Below, piece by piece: positions 4,833-9,101 of a DNA stretch of 9,101 nt; position 1 is the stretch's first letter, and the number at the start of each line of letters is the position of its first letter. The translations under genes and the position numbers were made by a program. Where the stretch lies: positions 1 to 9,101 of the forward strand of contig DNGI01000021.1 in the NCBI GenBank assembly GCA_003486645.1, written 5' to 3'. The notes under the pieces are model-generated. The model was not told where the DNA came from and made no database searches. It saw only the letters and a list, made by a program, of their open reading frames with translations. The DNA is from Cyanobacteria bacterium UBA11370 (lineage in GTDB: Bacteria > Cyanobacteriota > Cyanobacteriia > Cyanobacteriales > Coleofasciculaceae).

Positions 4833-5246
4833 ATGCGTTTCAAGTACTCTACAACTGACTCATCTCAAAACGAGTTTGATAGTCTTCCACGCATCCCCCT
4901 CATCCTTCGCAGCAACAACCAAGCCATAGAAGTTGTTGGGTTGGTCGATAGTGGTGCAACTGTGAATGTATTGCCCTACGACATTGGCAGGCAACTTGGC
5001 GGTAGTTGGGATGATCGTCAAGCGATTATTCGGTTAGCAGGTAATCTTGGCAATCAACCAGCAATGCCACTATTTGTAATGGGTGAGATTGGAGAGTTGG
5101 CTCCTGTGCGGTTAGCATTTGCTTGGGTCAAAAGTAATCAGGTGCCGCTGATTTTGGGACAGACTAATTTCTTCCTGGAATTTAATGTCTGCTTTTATCG
5201 TTCCATGCTTGAGTTTGAAATACAACCGCGCTCATCATCTAGATAA
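4833..5246 (+). CDS. Retropepsin-like aspartic protease
   Basis: The 137 residues form a single-domain retroviral-type aspartic protease, expected to act as a homodimer with one catalytic Asp from each chain. The active-site block is GLVDSGATVNVLPYDIGRQL (36-55), in which Asp39-Ser-Gly-Ala-Thr is the classic D-S/T-G motif. A hydrophobic-hydrophobic-Gly motif, PLILGQTNFFLEFNV (105-119), forms the second conserved element of the fold, and beta-strands before and between complete it. No signal peptide or membrane segment is seen, so it should act in the cytosol. It follows the 71-aa gene by five bases; its ribosome site overlaps that gene's end. Substrate is unknown; the partner small protein or its targets are candidates. 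Gene seems intact. Confidence 0.88.
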   Translation: MRFKYSTTDSSQNEFDSLPRIPLILRSNNQAIEVVGLVDSGATVNVLPYDIGRQLGGSWDDRQAIIRLAGNLGNQPAMPLFVMGEIGELAPVRLAFAWVKSNQVPLILGQTNFFLEFNVCFYRSMLEFEIQPRSSSR

Positions 5247-5350
5247 TGGAAGGCTGGATGGTGCGATCGCTCCTACTTGTTCATCCTCAACATCCAGAGT
5301 GTGCGATCAGCTTAGAAGAAGCGATTGCGCCTTGCAATCTGGAGCATAAA
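5247..5350. other. Spacer between convergent protease and GIY-YIG genes
   Basis: A HIP1 octamer lies at 5263-5270, and a 7-bp inverted repeat CTGGATG (5254-5260)/CATCCAG (5291-5297) has a 30-base loop. No T-run follows. A 45-codon frame starting at 5246 is discussed under rejected items. Confidence 0.4.
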
Positions 5351-7114
5351 CTATTTTTCGATTGTTTCCTGTTTAAACGCTAATTTGATTCCTGGTAAAC
5401 TAGAATTTTCTAATCGCTTACGAATCTCTTCTTTAGCAGATCCAAATGTAGGAAACTCCTCACTTAGTCCAAAAGGAATCCAAGCACTATATCCAATACT
5501 CTCCAGTTTTATATTGACCTTCGCAGGCACTATATACTTACGAGCCGATATATAGAACTTTTCTATATAGCCTACCCCATTACTTAAGTGATTAGCCGGG
5601 CTAGCAAAATCTTTCAGATACTCTTCAACCAAGAGCCATCCCTTCTTATCAACACTAGCTAAAAGATAGACATTATCAAATTGACAAGGTGCAGCGTTTG
5701 CTTTGTTGTTGTTTAGTATTCCGTAGGCTAGATTATAATAAACAGGATACTTCTGGTTGTTGGCATTTGTTTCATATTTGCCAGGGAGCTTTAGGTCAAC
5801 ACTAAAACACTTAATATATAGTCCCATTCGCTCTCTACTCCCAGAAAAATTGATTATCCCACCTATACTATATTTCTGGGGGTCAATTCCTCGCTCGATC
5901 AGTAGCTCCTCAATAGTAATAAATTCTGAGCTAATAAGTTTGGACTTAATAGGTCGGGATCGACTGCCTATTCCACGCCTTCCCGCTTTGTAGTCCTCAC
6001 TAATCTTTACCATCAGTTTCTTAGCAGCCTCACTATCCACTGGTTCATTGAAGAGTGGTTTTATAAGGTCTGAACTATAAGGATTTAGTCTCTTTAGGTA
6101 GAAAGCAGATTGCTCCTCTCCATCAACCTGATTTTTAATTTTAGCTAGTGACTCGGAGGTTATTGCCCTAATAGTCTCCTGAGCTAAAGTAGTCTGAGTA
6201 TATTCTCGAAGCCCTTCGGGTTCTTCTTTAGGAAAGAAACGGCTCCAGTAATTAACTTCAACTACATAGCCATTTAGCGAGAGCCGATATATAAAAGAAT
6301 AAAAGCTCTCCCATTTAGTAGCATAAGCCTTGCGAGTGCTAAATGCTGTTTTAATAAGTGCTTCTTGCTCTTCTATTGACTCTGGCTTAAATATTTCCTT
6401 GAGAGCAGTTAAGTCTAGACAAATATGAACCACACTTAATCCTAATACCCTCTTCTGTGCCAGCCAGTCAATGCTAATTTGAGACTCAACTTCTTTTCTA
6501 GGTGGCTCTACTCCTAATAAGAATGCAAAATCAGCGATCACAGTTATGGTTTCCCTTAATAGGGTTTCCACTGGGCGCACCTTTTTCGTCTTTACCGGAC
6601 TAGAGTTTAAGTGTGGATGATAGTTCTCAATGCGTTGCTTCTCTAGGCTGCCTAGTTGAGATTCGCTAACTTGCTCATAGTAAATAGTGAAATGTTTCTT
6701 TTTTTGAACTTCTAGTTGGTAGATACGATGATGAGATTTCCCTTGCCAACGTTTACGGATATTTTTTGCCTGCCCTATATACCAAACATTGTTACTTTCA
6801 TCTAGAACGTAGTAGATTCCTGAATATTCAGGGAGTAGCTGTTTCGCCTGTAAGCTAATCTTTGGCAGTTGCAAAATTACTGCATCAGCAATCAAATGAC
6901 GTACCTCCAGTATTGTTTTACATACTTCTGATTTCAAAATTACCATTGCCGTGACTATTTCTATCACTGAATCTGTAGAAATATCGTCAAAGTGTCTTTG
7001 CCCACAAATGGAGGGTTTGTTCAGATTGTAGATGCTCGAACCAATTTCTTTTACGTGTAGATGTAACGTATTGGCAACTGCACGGCATAAATAGGAGTGA
7101 TTGCTCAATCGCAT
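5351..7114 (-). CDS. GIY-YIG nuclease-domain protein with large uncharacterised C-terminal region
   Basis: The 587-residue protein has a GIY-YIG endonuclease domain at about 95-172. SGIYYVLDESNNVWYIGQAK (98-117) holds both signature strands, NIRKRW (118-123) supplies the expected Arg, and LEKQRIENYHPHLN (157-170) gives a likely catalytic Glu158 and the closing Asn. Residues 1-94 and 173-587 match nothing I recognise. The tail is strand-rich near the end (IGGIINFSGSRERMGLYIKC, 443-462) and may bind DNA or sense something; no HNH, helicase or methylase motif is visible. Start at 7114 has no ribosome site, so an internal start is possible, but the nuclease domain is kept whole. No HIP1 octamer occurs within it and codons are AT-rich, unlike most neighbours, suggesting transfer. 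It stands alone, convergent with the protease gene. Confidence 0.8.
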   Translation of the reverse strand: MRLSNHSYLCRAVANTLHLHVKEIGSSIYNLNKPSICGQRHFDDISTDSVIEIVTAMVILKSEVCKTILEVRHLIADAVILQLPKISLQAKQLLPEYSGIYYVLDESNNVWYIGQAKNIRKRWQGKSHHRIYQLEVQKKKHFTIYYEQVSESQLGSLEKQRIENYHPHLNSSPVKTKKVRPVETLLRETITVIADFAFLLGVEPPRKEVESQISIDWLAQKRVLGLSVVHICLDLTALKEIFKPESIEEQEALIKTAFSTRKAYATKWESFYSFIYRLSLNGYVVEVNYWSRFFPKEEPEGLREYTQTTLAQETIRAITSESLAKIKNQVDGEEQSAFYLKRLNPYSSDLIKPLFNEPVDSEAAKKLMVKISEDYKAGRRGIGSRSRPIKSKLISSEFITIEELLIERGIDPQKYSIGGIINFSGSRERMGLYIKCFSVDLKLPGKYETNANNQKYPVYYNLAYGILNNNKANAAPCQFDNVYLLASVDKKGWLLVEEYLKDFASPANHLSNGVGYIEKFYISARKYIVPAKVNIKLESIGYSAWIPFGLSEEFPTFGSAKEEIRKRLENSSLPGIKLAFKQETIEK

Positions 7115-7172
7115 AGGTTGGTTCTGGATGTATGTAGGTACTGATGCGATCGCCTATCATCATAGTTTGAGT

Positions 7173-7496
7173 TTAAGCAGTTGCAGCCGTTTGCTCTTCA
7201 GGGAGAAATGCAAGCACAATTCGCTCTGGCGGGATACCTGCGGCGATTAAATCTTTAGTAATTCCCTGTTCCATCCCGTCATATTCCACCCAAACCTTAC
7301 CCTCACTCAACGTCACATAAATCAAATTCCCCCTCACCCTTCGTCCTCTATCCCAACCCACCTGCATCAGCGCATAGCGGTTTTGCGTGTCGTCAAATAC
7401 CGTGTCGAGTCGAATATCGCCGTGAGAAGGTTTGAACTGGGCGTATCGTTGAATCACCTGCTTTACAATGTCTCGCTCTGTTGTGGTGGTATCCAT
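7173..7496 (-). CDS. xisI: XisI-family protein (orphan, no XisH beside it)
   Basis: XisI was first described with XisH as a factor needed for excision of the fdxN element in heterocyst-forming cyanobacteria; most copies lie elsewhere and have no proven role. The 107 residues show the family pattern: VKQVIQRYAQF (11-21), TVFDDTQNRYALMQVGWDRG (32-51), GNLIYVTLSEGKVWVEYDGM (56-75), EQGI and DLIAAGIPPERIVLAF. The ATG start is preceded by GAGGTGA. Normally xisH lies directly upstream and overlaps; here the upstream DNA holds only a short intergenic stretch and a divergent gene, so the partner is missing. A second, quite different XisI with its XisH is at 8244-8989. Possible orphan copies may use that XisH. 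Confidence 0.93.
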   Translation of the reverse strand: MDTTTTERDIVKQVIQRYAQFKPSHGDIRLDTVFDDTQNRYALMQVGWDRGRRVRGNLIYVTLSEGKVWVEYDGMEQGITKDLIAAGIPPERIVLAFLPEEQTAATA

Positions 7497-7578
7497 CGCT
7501 TCACCTCATAAGCCGGATGATTAGCCTATGGTAAGCGATCGCCTAACCCATACAATCCCTATCTAAAATTGAGCCAAC

Positions 7579-7584
7579 TATAAT
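7579..7584 (+). promoter_or_regulatory. -10 box for the gene at 7614
   Basis: A perfect TATAAT, without a clear -35 partner, lies 30 bp before the ATG at 7614. Transcription starting near 7591 would exclude the in-frame GTG at 7587 as the start codon. Confidence 0.4.
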
Positions 7585-7613
7585 TAGTGAGCAAGAAACT
7601 CTCAGGTAAAGAC

Positions 7614-7976
7614 ATGACTACAGTCGCTATCTTGCCAGTATCCGATGCGAGTGGTGAGAGAATTTATAGAGCAGTTGCAGGTGATAAGCAATCAACAGCT
7701 TATACCGCAGGTGAAGCGCTAGATGCCTTAACTGCCCAGTTAGAAAGTAGCGAATTCAGTACCTTACTGATTATCCAGAGTTTTCGTCCGGACTGGTTTT
7801 TTAGTACCGAGCAGCAACAGCGTTTATCTGAGTTAATGAATCTGTGGCGAACAGCACGCGATCAAGGACAAACAATCCCTCCAGAAAAACAAGCAGAGTT
7901 AGATCAACTGGTTGAAGCTGAATTGAAAGCCGCTACAGCCCGAACTACAGCTTTAATACAGCAACTCAATCAATGA
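7614..7976 (+). CDS. 120-aa cyanobacterial protein of unknown function
   Basis: The protein begins MTTVAILPVSDASGERIYRA and has two parts. The first is a strand-rich half (about 1-65) ending LLIIQSFRPDWFF. The second is a helical, charged half (about 66-120): QRLSELMNLWRTARDQGQT, then a Glu/Ala-rich helix ending QQLNQ. I recall similar cyanobacterial hypothetical proteins with the same RLSELM-WRTARD and AELDQLVEAELKAA blocks, often next to nuclease genes, but no function is known. The ATG at 7614 is preferred over GTG 7587 because a TATAAT at 7579 implies a message starting downstream of the GTG, and the matching N-terminus MTTVAILPVSD is natural. It is divergent from the orphan xisI. Confidence 0.75.
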   Translation: MTTVAILPVSDASGERIYRAVAGDKQSTAYTAGEALDALTAQLESSEFSTLLIIQSFRPDWFFSTEQQQRLSELMNLWRTARDQGQTIPPEKQAELDQLVEAELKAATARTTALIQQLNQ

Positions 7977-8021
7977 ACCCTTTCTATACTCTAGTGGTTC
8001 ATGTCATTAATTATGGGGGGT

Positions 8022-8050
8022 GTAGAGACGTTGCATTGCAACGTCTCTAC
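8022..8050. repeat. Perfect 29-bp palindromic repeat
   Basis: GTAGAGACGTTGCA (8022-8035) and its exact complement TGCAACGTCTCTAC (8037-8050) flank a single central T. GTAGAGACG...CGTCTCTAC palindromes are frequent in cyanobacterial intergenic DNA. It could end transcription of the preceding gene. Confidence 0.85.
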
Positions 8051-8080
8051 TGGATATCATTCATAACAATTAATTCGCCT

Positions 8081-8105
8081 TCTCTGCGAGACGCTACGCG
8101 ATCGC
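8081..8105. repeat. GAGACGCTACGCG-type cyanobacterial repeat fragment
   Basis: The stretch CTCTGCGAGACGCTACGCG followed by a HIP1 octamer is of a kind repeated widely between genes of Nostoc-like genomes. It probably belongs to the same repeat-rich intergenic block as the palindrome at 8022-8050. The 7977-8146 gap otherwise holds nothing I can support. Confidence 0.5.
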
Positions 8106-8146
8106 TCATACTAGAATTCAAACACCAGCAATTGTTGGAGTACCCC

Positions 8147-8230
8147 ATGTCCTTGCAAGAACTCCAAGAGCAGATTCACCAGTTATCCGTAAGCGATCGC
8201 CTCGCCCTCGTCAATGCCATTTGGCTGTAA
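8147..8230 (+). pseudogene. Truncated antitoxin-like gene start (27 aa)
   Basis: The frame MSLQELQEQIHQLSVSDRLA then LVNAIWL and stop has a proper ribosome site (GGAG at 8137-8140). Its sequence matches the front of small cyanobacterial antitoxin-like proteins, which continue for some 60 more residues after LVNAI. Here the frame ends after WL, and xisH begins 14 bases later. I read it as the N-terminal remnant of an antitoxin gene displaced by the xisHI cassette. It could alternatively be kept as a leader peptide for xisH. A HIP1 site lies within it. Confidence 0.5.
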
Positions 8231-8243
8231 GTATGGAGATGCG

Positions 8244-8663
8244 ATGCCTGCGAAAGATATCTACCACCAGACCGTTAAAATTGCTTTAGTTAAAGATGGC
8301 TGGACAATTACTCACGATCCATATCGCATTCGCCTAACTAGAGGCAAAAATCTGTTCGTCGATCTGGGTGCAGAGCGCTTGATAGCAGCCGATCGCGATA
8401 CAGAAAAGATTGCTGTAGAGATTAAGAGCTTCACACGGGCATCTGATATGAAAGATTTAGAGGATGCATTAGGTCAATTTGTCCTTTACGCCCGTTTGCT
8501 AATCCGTTATGCCCCGGAGCGAACCCTCTATCTTGCAGTTACAGAGGAAATACGCAAAACAGTTTTTGAGGAAGAAGCAGGTCAAATCCTCATAGAGGAT
8601 GGCATCATCCGCCTCATCACCTTCGATCCTACACAGGAGGTTATTGTCCGATGGATTCCCTAA
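8244..8663 (+). CDS. xisH: XisH-family predicted endonuclease-fold protein
   Basis: XisH pairs with XisI; the founding pair is required for fdxN element excision in Anabaena, and XisH structures show a restriction-nuclease-like fold. The 139 residues show NLFVDLGAERLIAADRDTEK (36-55) then IAVEIKSF (56-63). Asp40, Glu59 and Lys61 fit a PD-(D/E)XK active site. LGQFVLYARLLI (76-87) supplies a QxxxY motif (Gln78, Tyr82) also seen in RecB-type nucleases. The ATG at 8244 has GGAG at 8235-8238 and gives the usual MPAKDIYHQT start; an upstream in-frame ATG at 8214 only adds sequence from the truncated antitoxin region. It overlaps xisI by 13 bases. Catalysis has not been shown for this family to my knowledge. 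Confidence 0.94.
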   Translation: MPAKDIYHQTVKIALVKDGWTITHDPYRIRLTRGKNLFVDLGAERLIAADRDTEKIAVEIKSFTRASDMKDLEDALGQFVLYARLLIRYAPERTLYLAVTEEIRKTVFEEEAGQILIEDGIIRLITFDPTQEVIVRWIP

Positions 8664-8989
8664 AAGCTAAGTATCGGTCTGTTGTAGAGCAAGTGCTGAG
8701 AGACTATGCCGAATTTCTCGGTCATGATGATCAAGTTCAGATGGAACTCGTATTTGATCGGGAGCGCGATCGCTATCTTCTGATTGAAACAGGTTGGCAT
8801 GATGGCGATCGCATCTATGGCACATTACTGCATATCGATATTATCGATGGCAAGCTTTGGATTCAACATGATGGAACAGAGGAAGGGATTGCCGATGAGC
8901 TAGTTGCCGCAGGAGTTACCAAGGATAGCATTGTCTTGGGATTCAAATCAGTCGAACGGCGGAAGCTAACAGAGTTTGCAGTTTTTTAG
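8651..8989 (+). CDS. xisI: XisI-family protein, partner of the adjacent XisH
   Basis: The 112-residue protein matches the XisI family: VEQVLRDYAEF (12-22), LVFDRERDRYLLIETGWHDG (33-52), IYGTLLHIDIIDGKLWIQHD (55-74), GTEEGI (75-80) and DELVAAGVTKDSIVLGF. It starts inside the last codons of xisH (13-base overlap), so translation is coupled and a complex is likely. It ends in a basic then hydrophobic tail (ERRKLTEFAVF). It is clearly diverged from the orphan XisI at 7173-7496; only the VFD, RY-L, GW, GK-W, DG, GI and AAG positions are kept. Two HIP1 sites are within it. A HIP1 hairpin with T-run follows at 9013. Confidence 0.95.
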   Translation: MDSLKAKYRSVVEQVLRDYAEFLGHDDQVQMELVFDRERDRYLLIETGWHDGDRIYGTLLHIDIIDGKLWIQHDGTEEGIADELVAAGVTKDSIVLGFKSVERRKLTEFAVF

Positions 8990-9012
8990 TTTGCACGCAA
9001 TCAACTTTTCGT

Positions 9013-9101
9013 GCGATCGCCTGAATCCTAACTAACTGAAGTGAGGCGATCGCTTTTTGGGCAATGATAGTTTAACGAGTTAGGATAAGAGCAAAATTCA
9101 G
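9013..9101 (+). repeat. Long direct repeat, copy 2 (runs off window), with terminator-like hairpin
   Basis: Identical to 4411-4499 over all 89 visible bases. Its first part (GCGATCGCCT pairing with AGGCGATCGC at 9044-9053, then TTTTT) sits 23 bases after the xisI stop and is a likely intrinsic terminator for xisHI. The rest may continue beyond the window. Confidence 0.95.

Noticed and set aside
5246..5383. 45-codon frame starting at a TAATG overlap with the protease stop
   Set aside because: It runs into the 3' end of the convergent GIY-YIG gene and contains a HIP1 site. It has no recognisable motif or ribosome site, so chance is the better explanation.
5325..5993. Two plus-strand open frames (5325-5555 and 5757-5993)
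   Set aside because: Both are antisense shadows of the GIY-YIG gene.
7973..8230. 85-codon frame after the 120-aa gene
   Set aside because: It translates through the 29-bp palindrome and repeat fragment, and its end coincides in frame with the better supported truncated antitoxin start at 8147.
1..9101. tRNA, rRNA, complete insertion sequence or prophage structural genes
   Set aside because: None could be recognised on either strand by eye; no transposase, integrase or capsid motifs were seen.

Overview
The window looks like an accessory stretch of a cyanobacterial chromosome or large plasmid, probably from a filamentous or otherwise repeat-rich species. The main evidence is 18 copies of the HIP1 octamer GCGATCGC, short tandem repeats of heptamer and polypyrimidine type, and typical cyanobacterial families: XisH/XisI, Uma2 (DUF820) and BrnT with its antitoxin. 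The genus cannot be fixed from the sequence alone.

Left part (1-1745): the 5' half of a PfkB/RfaE-like sugar kinase runs leftward off the edge. It is divergent from queC (7-cyano-7-deazaguanine synthase, GTG start). About 340 bp without a gene follow. They hold three copies of a two-hairpin repeat whose stem sequences differ between copies but still pair.

Middle-left (1746-4249): a brnT toxin/antitoxin operon on the minus strand; a 294-bp hierarchical minisatellite built of 21- and 42-bp units; a 120-bp MITE-like element; and a small Xre regulator divergent from two tiny translationally coupled genes, with duplicated operator-like sites between them. A Uma2 endonuclease-family gene follows, whose last codons lie inside a repeat hairpin.

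Right part (4410-9101): this segment is bounded by two perfect direct repeats of at least 89 bp (4411-4499 and 9013-9101, the second cut by the window end). Each carries a terminator-like HIP1 hairpin. Between them lie a 71-aa protein with a retropepsin-like aspartic protease, a 587-aa GIY-YIG nuclease-domain protein in the longest HIP1-free stretch of the window, an orphan xisI, a 129/120-aa cyanobacterial protein of unknown role, a truncated antitoxin-like remnant and an overlapping xisH-xisI pair.

Overall this resembles a genomic sink for toxin-antitoxin-like and nuclease modules laced with repeats. The least explained items are the 89-bp direct-repeat element around the nuclease/Xis segment, the two-hairpin repeat, the 84-bp-period array, and the small-protein/retropepsin pair.
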